Under the pieces are notes generated by a model that had not been told where the DNA came from, did not search any database, and saw nothing but the letters and a program-made list of their open reading frames with translations. DNA of 57,248 nucleotides from Lachnospiraceae bacterium (GTDB lineage: Bacteria; Bacillota; Clostridia; Lachnospirales; Lachnospiraceae): NCBI GenBank assembly GCA_900770345.1, contig CAAGKF010000282.1, forward strand, positions 1 to 57,248, in the 5' to 3' direction. Below, piece by piece: positions 50,162 to 57,248 of the stretch; the stretch's first letter is position 1, and every line of letters starts with the position of its first letter. Position numbers and translations under genes: made by a program.

Positions 50162-50220
50162 ACATGCGGAGTATCATTAAAGGATCTGAAAAGTTCTTTT
50201 GATGATACTCCGCATGTTTT
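50161..50220 (+). terminator. Long-stem terminator of the LytTR/GHKL operon
   Basis: AACATGCGGAGTATCAT (50161-50177) pairs perfectly with 50202-50218, with a further inner AAAG/CTTT pair, and ends in TTTT. The stem is 17 bases, unusually long. It could also act on the minus strand. Confidence 0.8.
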
Positions 50221-50263
50221 ATGCTCAAGATGCAAGGAAAGCCTAGGATTGCCAGTTTTATCA

Positions 50264-50292
50264 TTGAAACTGTCGAAAAACAATGATATGAT
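50264..50292 (+). promoter_or_regulatory. Promoter of the small holin-like toxin
   Basis: TTGAAA (50264-50269), a 17-base spacer, and TATGAT (50287-50292) with an upstream TG. The leader to the toxin start is about 95 bases and contains short self-complementary stretches, as in other type I toxin mRNAs. Confidence 0.6.
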
Positions 50293-50393
50293 ATTAACAT
50301 GGAAGAGTATCCATGACAGGGTGGCTGCCTCCCGGGTTCTTATAACCACTGCCTTTATGACAGGGGAATACATAGGAAGGGAGGTGCGTGATT

Positions 50394-50510
50394 ATGACAG
50401 CTTATGAGATTTTATCTCTTGTCATTGGCATATTGACATTGTTGATTGCCTTTGGCAACCTCATTGTTACGTTTCTTGCCTTTCTTGACAGAAAGCACAA
50501 GAAGAAATAA
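50394..50510 (+). CDS. Putative holin-like type I toxin (38 residues)
   Basis: This very small membrane protein begins MTAYEILSLVIGILTLLIAF, has one helix across about residues 6-31, and ends in the basic tail DRKHKKK. This matches the layout of the 'putative holin-like toxin' family found in Firmicutes (start M-T-x-Y-E, one helix, Lys-rich end). AAGGGAGG lies about nine bases upstream. Its 3' end faces a convergent antisense RNA, the classic TxpA/RatA-like type I arrangement. Such toxins depolarise or damage the membrane when not repressed. It is unrelated to its flanking genes. Confidence 0.75.
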   Translation: MTAYEILSLVIGILTLLIAFGNLIVTFLAFLDRKHKKK

Positions 50511-50606
50511 AAAGTGCCTATCCTGTCTGCCAACAGGATAGGCGGTGTCCGTAAGGACATTAGCACTCATTCGAGAGGCATCCACTTTGGAGTGGGTGCT
50601 CTTTCT
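50505..50606 (-). ncRNA. Antisense RNA antitoxin to the holin-like toxin
   Basis: A minus-strand transcript of about 100 nucleotides is predicted from the promoter at 50613-50641 to a terminator formed by GCCTATCCTG / CAGGATAGGC (50516-50525 with 50534-50543), followed on that strand by a T-rich run (the A's at 50504-50512). It is fully complementary to the 3' part of the toxin mRNA downstream of the stop codon. Pairing there is how type I antitoxins such as RatA silence their toxins. Exact ends are inferred. Confidence 0.65.
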
Positions 50607-50607
50607 A
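50578..50607 (+). terminator. Probable terminator of the toxin mRNA
   Basis: GCATCCAC (50578-50585) pairs with GTGGGTGC (50592-50599), with one G-U, followed by TCTTTCT. It lies inside the predicted duplex with the antisense RNA. Confidence 0.55.
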
Positions 50608-50612
50608 TATGT

Positions 50613-50641
50613 AATATAGCACAAATCCTGATTTTTATCAA
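50613..50641 (-). promoter_or_regulatory. Promoter of the antisense RNA
   Basis: On the minus strand TTGATA (50641-50636) and TATATT (50618-50613) are separated by 17 bases, giving a start near 50606. Confidence 0.65.
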
Positions 50642-50741
50642 TCCTGAATCAAATCCTTCGGAAAGATGATCAGATAAGAGATTTGGAATATAAAAAAGCG
50701 ATTTGAAAATGGATGTTTCTTTTTTAGAGGAGGTCAAAAGG

Positions 50742-52721
50742 ATGGCAGTCTATGATTATACAGGAGCACTGAAGCAGGGAAGGCGCAGGTATCAGGAATC
50801 GGTCCTGAAGGGAGAATACCCCTATCTTCCGGTGTTGGATGAGATCCTGTCTTATACGGAGATCGTTTCGACGGTGCCTCTGGGAGTAATGGATATTCCT
50901 CTTTCCAAGCTGGTTGGAACCAAGACCAAGGAGCGTACCAATGCCTTTGCAAATAATTTTATGCCTCTGCTCTCGGAAAAGTCAGAGTTTGGCCATAAGT
51001 GGGCATCACTCTATGATTATCAGGTGAATGAAGGAATTCAGGATCCCGTTGAGGTCTATGAGTTTATGAACAAGTATTATGTTCAGGAGGGAAACAAGCG
51101 GGTCAGCGTGATGAAATATCTGGGAGCCTACAGTATTTCGGCAAATGTGACGCGGCTGATTCCCAGGCGGACCGATGAGTTGGAAAACCGTCTGTATTAT
51201 GAATTCCTGGACTTTTATCAGGTTTCCCGCAACTGCGATGTGTGGTTCAGCAGAGAGGGAAGCTATAAAAAGCTTCTGCGGCTTATGGGAAGAAGGGAAG
51301 GAGAGGTATGGGACGAAGAGGAGCGATTGTTTTTCAAATCCTCCTACAACCGCTTTGTAAAAGCTTTCCAGATGGCCGGCGGAGAAAAGAAAATGAAAAT
51401 GACGGCCTCCGATGTGTATCTTGTGTATGTGGAGATCTACGGCTATGATCAGGCCAAGGGAGAGACGGAGCGGCAGATGTATCAGGCTCTTCAGAAAATC
51501 TGGGAGGAGATCCAGCTGACAAGAAGAGGCAGCCAGGTCGAGCTGGTGCAGGACCCTCAGGAGGTGGAAGAGCCTCACAGACAGTCTATCCTCAACTGGC
51601 TGATACCGGAGGGGATCATAGAGCCGGAGATGCTGAAGATTGCCTTTATCTATACGAAAACGGCGGAAACCTCCAGCTGGACCTATGCCCATGAGCTGGG
51701 AAGACTGTATCTGGGGCAGGCATTTAACGGGAAGATAAAAACCATCGCTCTGGACAATGCCAATACGGAGGCCGAGGTGGCAGCCGCCATTGAGCGCGCC
51801 ATTGCCTCCGGCTGCAGCATTATCTTTACAACAGCTCCCCAGATGGTGAATCAGAGCGTTCGTTCCGCCATTCTTCATCCGGAGGTTAAAATTTACAACT
51901 GCTCCGTAAAAATGTCGTATTCTTCTATCTGTACCTATTATGCCAGGATGTATGAATCCAAGTTCCTGATGGGCGCTATTGCGGCTGCTATGTCACGGTC
52001 CGACAAGCTGGGATATGTGGCAGATTATCCGATCTACGGAACCGCGGCAAATATCAATGCCTTTGCGCTGGGAGCCCGGATGATCAACCCATATGTGAAG
52101 GTGTATCTGGAGTGGTCCAGGACGAAAGGTGCAAGCGCCGAACACAGGCTGGAGCAGGAAGGGATCATGTTTATTTCCGGAGATGATATGATCACTCCGG
52201 AGCATGCTTCCAGGGAATACGGTCTTTATGTAAAGAAGGAAGACGGTACGCTGGAAAATCTGGCAACGCCTATCTGGCATTGGGGCAAGTTTTACGAGCG
52301 CATTGTAAAGATCATCTGCCGCGGTGTCAGTGAGACAGATTCCATGAAGGGTAAGAAGGCGGTAAATTACTGGTGGGGAATGTCCGCTGACGTGATCGAT
52401 GTGATCTGTTCCGGGAGCATGCCTCACGGAACTCACCGGTTGATCGATTTCCTGAAAAATTCCATACGGGCCGGAAGCTTTCACCCATTTGACGGGCTGA
52501 TCTATTCTCAGAACGGAGTGATCCAGTGCAGGGAGGGACAGAGCCTGAAGCCGGAGCAGATCATTACCATGAACTGGCTGGCGGAGAATGTAGTGGGCCG
52601 TATACCGGAATTTGAGGAGCTGAATGAAGAGGCTCAGGCACTGCTGCAGCTTCAGGGAATACGTGTAGATGAAAATGAAGATACGGAGAACAGACAAAAT
52701 GAACATCATGGTAATGGCTGA
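50742..52721 (+). CDS. Cytosolic BMP-type solute-binding protein with ParB-like N-terminal region
   Basis: This 659-residue protein has no signal peptide. Residues about 300-560 form a BMP (PnrA-like) periplasmic-binding domain: KIAFIYTKTAETSSWTYAHE, ALDNANTEAEV, SIIFTTAPQMVN, LGYVADYPIYG. BMP proteins normally bind nucleosides outside the cell. The first 300 residues include IPLSKLVGTKTKERTNAF and YYVQEGNKRVSVMKYLGA, reminiscent of the ParB/Srx fold (the GNKRVSV loop). The start ATG is eight bases from GAGGAGG; a TTG at 50703 is in frame. No ABC permease or ATPase is adjacent. A ligand-responsive cytosolic regulator or enzyme is possible; the function is unknown. It overlaps the metallophosphatase gene by 23 bases. 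Confidence 0.75.
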   Translation: MAVYDYTGALKQGRRRYQESVLKGEYPYLPVLDEILSYTEIVSTVPLGVMDIPLSKLVGTKTKERTNAFANNFMPLLSEKSEFGHKWASLYDYQVNEGIQDPVEVYEFMNKYYVQEGNKRVSVMKYLGAYSISANVTRLIPRRTDELENRLYYEFLDFYQVSRNCDVWFSREGSYKKLLRLMGRREGEVWDEEERLFFKSSYNRFVKAFQMAGGEKKMKMTASDVYLVYVEIYGYDQAKGETERQMYQALQKIWEEIQLTRRGSQVELVQDPQEVEEPHRQSILNWLIPEGIIEPEMLKIAFIYTKTAETSSWTYAHELGRLYLGQAFNGKIKTIALDNANTEAEVAAAIERAIASGCSIIFTTAPQMVNQSVRSAILHPEVKIYNCSVKMSYSSICTYYARMYESKFLMGAIAAAMSRSDKLGYVADYPIYGTAANINAFALGARMINPYVKVYLEWSRTKGASAEHRLEQEGIMFISGDDMITPEHASREYGLYVKKEDGTLENLATPIWHWGKFYERIVKIICRGVSETDSMKGKKAVNYWWGMSADVIDVICSGSMPHGTHRLIDFLKNSIRAGSFHPFDGLIYSQNGVIQCREGQSLKPEQIITMNWLAENVVGRIPEFEELNEEAQALLQLQGIRVDENEDTENRQNEHHGNG

Positions 52722-53316
52722 TCACGAGTCGAAGATATTGTATGATTATTACGATCCGGAGCGGATGAAGGATATCGATCTTATCATTTCCTGCGGGGAT
52801 CTGGCACCGGAATATTTAAGCTTTTTCGCCACCCTGTGTCATGCGCCGGTGCTGTATGTCAGAGGAAACCATGACAATAAATATGAACACAGGCCGCCGG
52901 AGGGCTGTATCTGTATTGAGGATGATATTTATAATTTTCACGGAATACGGATCATGGGACTGGGAGGTTCCATGCAGTACATACCGGAGGCGCAGAATCA
53001 GTACACGGAACGGCAGATGTGCCGCCGCATCCGGAAAATGTTCTGGAAGCTTTTAAGAAACAGGGGCTTTGATATTCTGGTGACCCATGCTCCTGCGTAT
53101 CAGCTAAACGATATGGAGGATCTGCCTCACAGAGGCTTCCGTGTTTTCCGCAGGTTGATGGAGAAATACCGGCCGAAGCTGTTTTTGCATGGTCACGTCC
53201 ATGCCAATTACGGCGGACAGTTTAAGCGCAGGGATGTTTTCGGAAATACGGTGGTGATCAATGCCTACGATTTTTATGTGATCGAATACCCGGTGCAGAG
53301 CTGCGATGCAGTTTGA
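52699..53316 (+). CDS. Calcineurin-like metallophosphatase
   Basis: This 205-residue cytosolic phosphoesterase has a dimetal site. Motifs visible are MADHES in place of the usual first Asp-x-His, SCGDLAPEY (GD), VRGNHDNKY (GNHD), ILVTHAPAYQL and LFLHGHVHANYG (GHxH). The start ATG lies 23 bases before the stop of the BMP-type gene, so the two are translationally linked and may act together. The substrate could be a nucleotide, a cyclic nucleotide or a phosphoprotein; nothing decides it. Confidence 0.85.
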   Translation: MNIMVMADHESKILYDYYDPERMKDIDLIISCGDLAPEYLSFFATLCHAPVLYVRGNHDNKYEHRPPEGCICIEDDIYNFHGIRIMGLGGSMQYIPEAQNQYTERQMCRRIRKMFWKLLRNRGFDILVTHAPAYQLNDMEDLPHRGFRVFRRLMEKYRPKLFLHGHVHANYGGQFKRRDVFGNTVVINAYDFYVIEYPVQSCDAV

Positions 53317-53320
53317 GGCG

Positions 53321-53335
53321 ATAGGTAAAACCTAT
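53321..53335. promoter_or_regulatory. Small palindrome upstream of the chromate-type transporter genes
   Basis: ATAGGT-AAA-ACCTAT is a perfect six-base inverted repeat in the 95-base gap before the transporter genes. It could be an operator or a tiny hairpin; I assign no regulator. Confidence 0.3.
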
Positions 53336-53411
53336 GAGAGTTATAACAAAACATATATTATATAAATGAAAAAAAAGCTGTTAAAGTAGTAGAAAAAGGG
53401 GATGAGGATTA

Positions 53412-53975
53412 ATGATCAGCAGGGAAAATCTAAAGCGCGGTCTGCTGCTGTACGGCTTTTTTGTAAAAATCGGCTGTTTCACATTCGGGGGCGGCTGGGG
53501 AATACTGGCTCAGATGGAACAGGAATTTGTGGATAAAAGACAGTGGATCACCAAGGAGGATCTGCTGGATATGACAGCAGTGGGAAGGTCACTTCCGGGA
53601 ATCATGATCACAAATATCAGTATGCTTTTCGGCTGCCAGGTGGGCGGCTGGTTCGGCGGCATCTGTGCCGTGGCCGGTATTGTAAGTCCGGCGATTGTGA
53701 TCCTGTCCCTGGTGACCGTAGGATATGAGGCTTTCAAGAATAATTACTGGTGCAGCTGCGCATTGAGGGGAGTACGGGCGGCAGTGGTGCCCATTGTGGG
53801 AAGCGTGGTTTTGTCTCTGGGAAAAGAGGCGCTGAAAACAAAAAAGGGGATCTGCATCTGCGGCATCGCTTGTCTGCTCTGCGCATTTACCGGTATCAGC
53901 AATGTAGCGCTGGTAGGACTGGGAGTACTGGCAGCGCTTGTTATGGAAGGGGGCAGAAAGCATGGTGCTGCTTGA
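53412..53975 (+). CDS. Chromate transporter family (CHR) protein, first half-size subunit
   Basis: This 187-residue membrane protein has one CHR domain and about five or six helices. Family motifs are KIGCFTFGGGWGILAQMEQEFV near the N-terminus (ends KIGCFTFGGG and QMEQEFV), DLLDMTAVGRSLPGIM and GGWFGGICAVAGIVSP. Long ChrA proteins have two such domains in one chain; here two adjacent genes encode one each, overlapping by 14 bases, so a heterodimer is likely. CHR proteins export chromate in some bacteria, but in anaerobes the substrate (perhaps another oxyanion) is uncertain. Confidence 0.85.
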   Translation: MISRENLKRGLLLYGFFVKIGCFTFGGGWGILAQMEQEFVDKRQWITKEDLLDMTAVGRSLPGIMITNISMLFGCQVGGWFGGICAVAGIVSPAIVILSLVTVGYEAFKNNYWCSCALRGVRAAVVPIVGSVVLSLGKEALKTKKGICICGIACLLCAFTGISNVALVGLGVLAALVMEGGRKHGAA

Positions 53976-54507
53976 GCTGTTTGTTTCTTTTGTGAAGATC
54001 GGCTTTACCAGTTTCGGCGGGATGTCCATGGTGCCTCTGATCATGCAGGAGATGGAGAGCCATGGGTGGATGACAGCAGAGGACCTGTCGAATCTGATCG
54101 CTATTGCTGAGATGACGCCGGGGCCTCTCGGAGTCAACTGTGCTACCTTCGCCGGAAATCAGGCGGCCGGTCCGCTGGGCGGGGTAGCTGCGGTGGCAGG
54201 TGTGCTGATGCCTGCTTATACGCTGACGCTCTGTGCAGCCGTGTTTTATGTGAAATTTCGCAGCAGCAGTATTATGTCCGGTATCCTGAGTGTGGTAAGA
54301 CCGGTTTGTATTGCTTTGATCCTGGATGTGGTGATCACTCTGATTCTGACAAATTATTTCGTGGGCAGTCATGTTGACTGTATGGCGGTGGCGATCGGAA
54401 TCCTGATGCTGTTTCTGATTGTAAAAAGAAAATGGTCGGTGCCCAGAGTGATTATCAGCGCGGCTGTGATCGGAATGGTGGGCTACGGAGTGTTTCAGAT
54501 TCCCTGA
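53962..54507 (+). CDS. Chromate transporter family (CHR) protein, second half-size subunit
   Basis: This 181-residue membrane protein is a paralogue of the upstream CHR subunit, with KIGFTSFGGMSMVPLIMQEM at the N-terminus, DLSNLIAIAEMTPGPLGVN and GVAAVAGVLMPAYTL. The ATG at 53962 has GGAAGGGGG nine bases upstream and lies in the end of the first gene. The equivalent SFGG and TPGP motifs in both proteins reflect inverted-repeat halves of the full-length transporter. It is followed 59 bases later by citX. Confidence 0.85.
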   Translation: MVLLELFVSFVKIGFTSFGGMSMVPLIMQEMESHGWMTAEDLSNLIAIAEMTPGPLGVNCATFAGNQAAGPLGGVAAVAGVLMPAYTLTLCAAVFYVKFRSSSIMSGILSVVRPVCIALILDVVITLILTNYFVGSHVDCMAVAIGILMLFLIVKRKWSVPRVIISAAVIGMVGYGVFQIP

Positions 54508-54566
54508 TTCGCGGTGAAAATACGGGACAGTTATTAGGGGAAGGAGAGAAGAAAGGCGGGGAGTTT

Positions 54567-55157
54567 ATGGAATATGAAAATGAAGCTTTGTATGTGACAT
54601 TGCCGGAGATGCTGGAATTTCGGGAGGAAAAGGCATTTCTGCAGAATCAGCTGCTGAGGGAAGCAGCCGGTAAGAAGGAGAGGGGAGGATCAGAGCAGCG
54701 GGATGAAAATCAGGCTGCGGTCATCAGCCTTGGAATGAATATCCCGGGTCCTGTTAAAAGCGGTCCTTCTGTTTACAGGGCTTTTCTGGAGGGCTGCCGC
54801 TGTGTTGAGACAGCCGTAGCGGAAGCGGGAGGAAAAGTAGAGCAAGCGGAGGTACTGGAGAAAAAGTCCGGATACGCGGCTGTTTATCTTGTTGCAGGAG
54901 TGGACAGAACGGATCTGAAAAAGAGCGCCGTAAAGCTGGAGGAGACTCATCCGCTGGGACGTTTGTTTGATATCGATGTATTTGATGAAGAGGGGTCTCC
55001 CATGATACGTGAACTGGTGGGAGCAGGCAGGCGTAAATGTCTGCTGTGCGGAAAGGATGCCAAGGAGTGCGGAAGGAGCAGGACTCATTCTGTGGAGGAG
55101 CTGCAGAAGAAGGTATTTGAGATCATCGGCAGCTGGAAGGCCGGAGGTGCGGGATGA
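54567..55157 (+). CDS. citX: Citrate lyase holo-ACP synthase CitX
   Basis: CitX transfers the triphosphoribosyl-dephospho-CoA group to Ser14 of the citrate lyase acyl carrier protein CitD. The 196-residue protein has the family C-terminal signature GRRKCLLCGKDAKECGRSRTH (split: RRKCLLCG and ECGRSRTHS) and an LGRLFDIDVFD core. The ATG at 54567 is preceded by GGCGGGG and fits family length better than the upstream ATG at 54432, which lies inside the CHR gene. Its stop overlaps the citG start. Its substrate gene citD lies 1.8 kb downstream. Confidence 0.9.
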   Translation: MEYENEALYVTLPEMLEFREEKAFLQNQLLREAAGKKERGGSEQRDENQAAVISLGMNIPGPVKSGPSVYRAFLEGCRCVETAVAEAGGKVEQAEVLEKKSGYAAVYLVAGVDRTDLKKSAVKLEETHPLGRLFDIDVFDEEGSPMIRELVGAGRRKCLLCGKDAKECGRSRTHSVEELQKKVFEIIGSWKAGGAG

Positions 55158-56005
55158 TGAGGCAGACCGCCGAATTCATTGGAGAGAATGCTTACTGCGC
55201 TCTGCTGGAGGAGGTTTATACCACACCGAAGCCGGGATTGGTGGATCTGTGTTCCAACGGTGCCCATAAAGATATGGACGTAGGAACCTTCGAGAGGAGC
55301 GCCCGGGCGCTGAGGCCTTTTTTTACGGTCATGGCGGATCAGGGCTTTGAGCGCGGCTGCAGTCCGGAGGAGCTGTTCGGAGAGATCCGCAAAACGGGAA
55401 TGGAGGCGGAAAAGGCCATGTATCGAGCTACCGGCGGAGTGAATACCCACAAGGGGCTGATATTTACGCTGGGGATTTTCTGCGCTGCGGCCGGGAGATG
55501 TATGAGGGAAGCGGGGAAAGCTGATCCGGCCGGGATCATTGATATGCAGCAGAAGATGACGCACCGCATTCTGTCAGGAGAGCTGGCACGAATGAAAAGT
55601 GAAGGAAGCCTGAGCCACGGAGAAAAGAATTTTCAGAAGTACGGCACCTCAGGAATTCGCGGAGAAGCGATTCTCGGTTATCCGTCTGTCATGAATCTGG
55701 CGCTGCCGGTGATGATGGAGGGGCTGAAGGAGGGACGCCAGTGGAATCAGATCAAGCTTCAGACTCTGCTGGCGCTGATGAGCTCCATGGAGGATTCAAA
55801 TATTATCGCCAGGCATGATCCTTCTGTTCTGGAACAGGTCCATCGGGAAGCGAAAGCATTTCTGGAGATGGGAGGGGCCTATCGCCGGGAAGCTTTTGAA
55901 GAACTGATTGCCATGGATCAGGATTATATACGGCGGAACATCAGTCCCGGAGGCTGTGCCGATCTGCTGGCGGCAGCAGTTTTTATGATTCTTACAGGGA
56001 GATAA
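55154..56005 (+). CDS. citG: Triphosphoribosyl-dephospho-CoA synthase CitG
   Basis: CitG makes 2'-(5''-triphosphoribosyl)-3'-dephospho-CoA from ATP and dephospho-CoA, the precursor of the citrate lyase prosthetic group. The 283-residue cytosolic protein shows family motifs EVYTTPKPGLVDLCSNGAH, TGGVNTHKGLIFTLG, TSGIRGEAILGYPSV and, near the end, SPGGCADLLAAAVF. It overlaps citX by four bases (ATGA). In some bacteria the two are fused as CitXG; here they are separate but coupled. Confidence 0.93.
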   Translation: MMRQTAEFIGENAYCALLEEVYTTPKPGLVDLCSNGAHKDMDVGTFERSARALRPFFTVMADQGFERGCSPEELFGEIRKTGMEAEKAMYRATGGVNTHKGLIFTLGIFCAAAGRCMREAGKADPAGIIDMQQKMTHRILSGELARMKSEGSLSHGEKNFQKYGTSGIRGEAILGYPSVMNLALPVMMEGLKEGRQWNQIKLQTLLALMSSMEDSNIIARHDPSVLEQVHREAKAFLEMGGAYRREAFEELIAMDQDYIRRNISPGGCADLLAAAVFMILTGR

Positions 56006-56009
56006 GGGC

Positions 56010-56900
56010 ATGATGAAATTTTTTGAAAAACATCCGATGGCTATGCTTGTTGTCGGCATTGTGGGAGTTTCCATGTCGGCGATTTTTGCAAAATATTCCC
56101 AGGCCCCGTCAGTGGTGACGGCGGCCTATCGTCTTTTGTGGACGGTGGCTCTGATGACGCCTGTGGTTCTTGGAAAAGCGGAGATCCGCCGGGAGCTTCT
56201 GACAGCTGACCGACGTTCTGTACTGATATGCGCTTTGGGAGGCATTTTTCTGGCGCTGCATTTCACCGCATGGTTTGAGTCCTTAAATGAAACCTCGGTG
56301 GCCAGCTCTACTGCTATTGTCTGTACGGAGGTTATATGGGTGGCCCTGGGCTTCTGTATTTTTCTGAAGGGCCGTATCTCCGGAGCGGCCGTTTTCAGTA
56401 TTCTGATCACGGTGGCAGGCAGCCTGATGATCGCCTGTGCCGACTATTCCTCAGGCGGGAACCATCTTTACGGCGACGGGCTGGCGCTGGCGGCTGCAAT
56501 GTTCTGTGCTGTATATACGCTGATCGGCCGTCAGGCCAGAAGGCATATGTCCACGGCTGTTTATACCTATATTGTGTATGTGTCCTGCTCCTGTGCACTG
56601 TGTGTTGCCGTGGCTGTAAGCGGAGTGCCTTTTACGGGCTACGGCATGGTTTCCGTGACAGCAGGTCTGCTGCTGAGTATCTGCTGTACTTTATTGGGAC
56701 ACAGCGTTTTCAGCTGGTGCCTGAAATTTTTATCGCCCTCTTTTATATCGGCCAGCAAGCTGTGTGAGCCGGTGGTGGCGGCAGTGTTTGCGTTTCTTCT
56801 GTTCGGCGAAGTACCGGGATTTCTGCAGATCCTGGGAGGCGCTGTGACTATCGGAGGAGTACTTTTGTATTCCCGGGTGGAGTCGGGAGATCATAAATAA
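56010..56900 (+). CDS. EamA/DMT-superfamily transporter
   Basis: This 296-residue membrane protein has ten predicted helices in two EamA repeats. Typical marks are AYRLLWTVALMTPVV in helix 2, AWFESLNETSVASSTAIV, and KLCEPVVAAVFAFLLFGE followed by GGAVTIGGVLLYSR at the end. It starts four bases after citG and so belongs to the same transcript, although it is not a usual citrate lyase gene. Substrates of DMT exporters range from amino acids to metabolites. The first of two consecutive ATG codons is used. A weak AT-rich hairpin (56901-56918) follows. Confidence 0.85.
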   Translation: MMKFFEKHPMAMLVVGIVGVSMSAIFAKYSQAPSVVTAAYRLLWTVALMTPVVLGKAEIRRELLTADRRSVLICALGGIFLALHFTAWFESLNETSVASSTAIVCTEVIWVALGFCIFLKGRISGAAVFSILITVAGSLMIACADYSSGGNHLYGDGLALAAAMFCAVYTLIGRQARRHMSTAVYTYIVYVSCSCALCVAVAVSGVPFTGYGMVSVTAGLLLSICCTLLGHSVFSWCLKFLSPSFISASKLCEPVVAAVFAFLLFGEVPGFLQILGGAVTIGGVLLYSRVESGDHK

Positions 56901-57002
56901 TCTTAATGTTTTTTAAGAAAAATCATTTTTGAATTTAAGGTTTATCCGGTAATATCAAGATAAGAACAAAGAGAAGAAATCAATAAGGAGGGTTTTACAG
57001 TT

Positions 57003-57248
57003 ATGGAGATCAGAAAACCAGCCATGGCCGGCACACTGGAGTCCAGCGACTGCCAGGTGACCGTAGAGCCGGGTGAAGGAAAGGTAGAGTTCCATCTGGA
57101 AAGCGCGGTGATCCATCAGTACGGCAACAAGATCAGAAAGGTAGTGATGGAGACATTAAACAACCTGGGGATCGATAATGTAAAGATCTCTATGGTGGAC
57201 AAGGGTGCTCTTGACTGCACCATCAAGGCCAGAGTGGAGGGAGCCGTA
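57003..57248 (+). CDS. citD: Citrate lyase acyl carrier protein CitD (3' end outside window)
   Basis: CitD is the gamma subunit of citrate lyase and carries the CoA-like prosthetic group. The first 82 residues are visible, starting MEIRKPAMAGTLESSDCQVT. Ser14 in LESSD is the attachment site, at exactly the expected position. AAGGAGG lies 11 bases before the ATG. The frame is still open at the end of the window, with the family's usual length nearly reached. citE and citF would be expected next, outside the window. Confidence 0.95.
   Translation, partial: MEIRKPAMAGTLESSDCQVTVEPGEGKVEFHLESAVIHQYGNKIRKVVMETLNNLGIDNVKISMVDKGALDCTIKARVEGAV

Noticed and set aside
56901..56918. TCTTAA / TTAAGA hairpin as terminator after the EamA gene
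   Set aside because: Six A/T pairs only, and the flanking T and A runs are short; citD may be read from the same transcript. A citD promoter could not be fixed with confidence either.
1..57248. CRISPR array, tRNA, rRNA, transposase or integrase genes
   Set aside because: None was seen on either strand: no regularly spaced repeats, no cloverleaf signatures and no mobile-element proteins, even around the Wadjet block.

Overview
The window looks like chromosome of an anaerobic gut-type Firmicute, most likely family Lachnospiraceae (class Clostridia). The reasons are strong Gram-positive ribosome binding sites, TTG and GTG starts, TrmR/TrhP, RNase J and IreB-RuvX synteny, pyruvate phosphate dikinase, rubredoxin, TRAP and citrate lyase genes, and a split UxaA-type lyase. 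The genus call is an inference from gene content. I saw no rRNA, tRNA, CRISPR array or intact insertion sequence.

Layout. 1-4000: the end of a sortase gene, then a leftward pstSCAB phosphate importer without phoU. 4100-7500: a soluble HAD protein, a two-subunit UxaA/SuyAB-type lyase and a TauE/SafE exporter, with a possible structured RNA between the last two. 7500-25500: housekeeping genes: prmA-rsmE-cysteine desulfurase-thiI; an HPr-like gene on the other strand; mtaB; ireB-ruvX-DUF1292-rnj-mltG-like-trmR-trhP; a YdcF-like gene; an M16 peptidase; era; recO; and a lipoprotein. 25600-35400: glyS, an OmpR-type two-component system, a DctPQM TRAP transporter and ppdK.

35500-42950 is a visibly more A+T-rich accessory block: a Panacea/SocA-type antitoxin-like gene with what looks like a broken partner, then a complete four-gene Wadjet (JetABCD) anti-plasmid system. 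It is followed by about 590 bases with a small orphan reading frame and then, from 43203, a recognisable lysine riboswitch and terminator in front of an NhaC-family transporter. That makes the transporter a probable lysine carrier.

45300-50200: a DUF134-NifX fusion with rubredoxin, and a sodium:solute symporter divergent from a LytTR/GHKL two-component system. 50200-50650 holds a compact type I toxin-antitoxin locus: a 38-residue holin-like toxin and a convergent antisense RNA with its own promoter and terminator. 50700-53300 encodes a cytosolic BMP-type solute-binding protein with an unusual N-terminal domain and a metallophosphatase. 53400-57248: a two-gene chromate-type transporter, then citX, citG, an EamA transporter and the start of citD, which runs off the window.

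The most noteworthy items are the type I toxin/antisense pair, the Wadjet block with its damaged Panacea neighbour, the lysine riboswitch-NhaC unit, and the BMP fusion protein. Promoter calls are by eye against sigma-A consensus.
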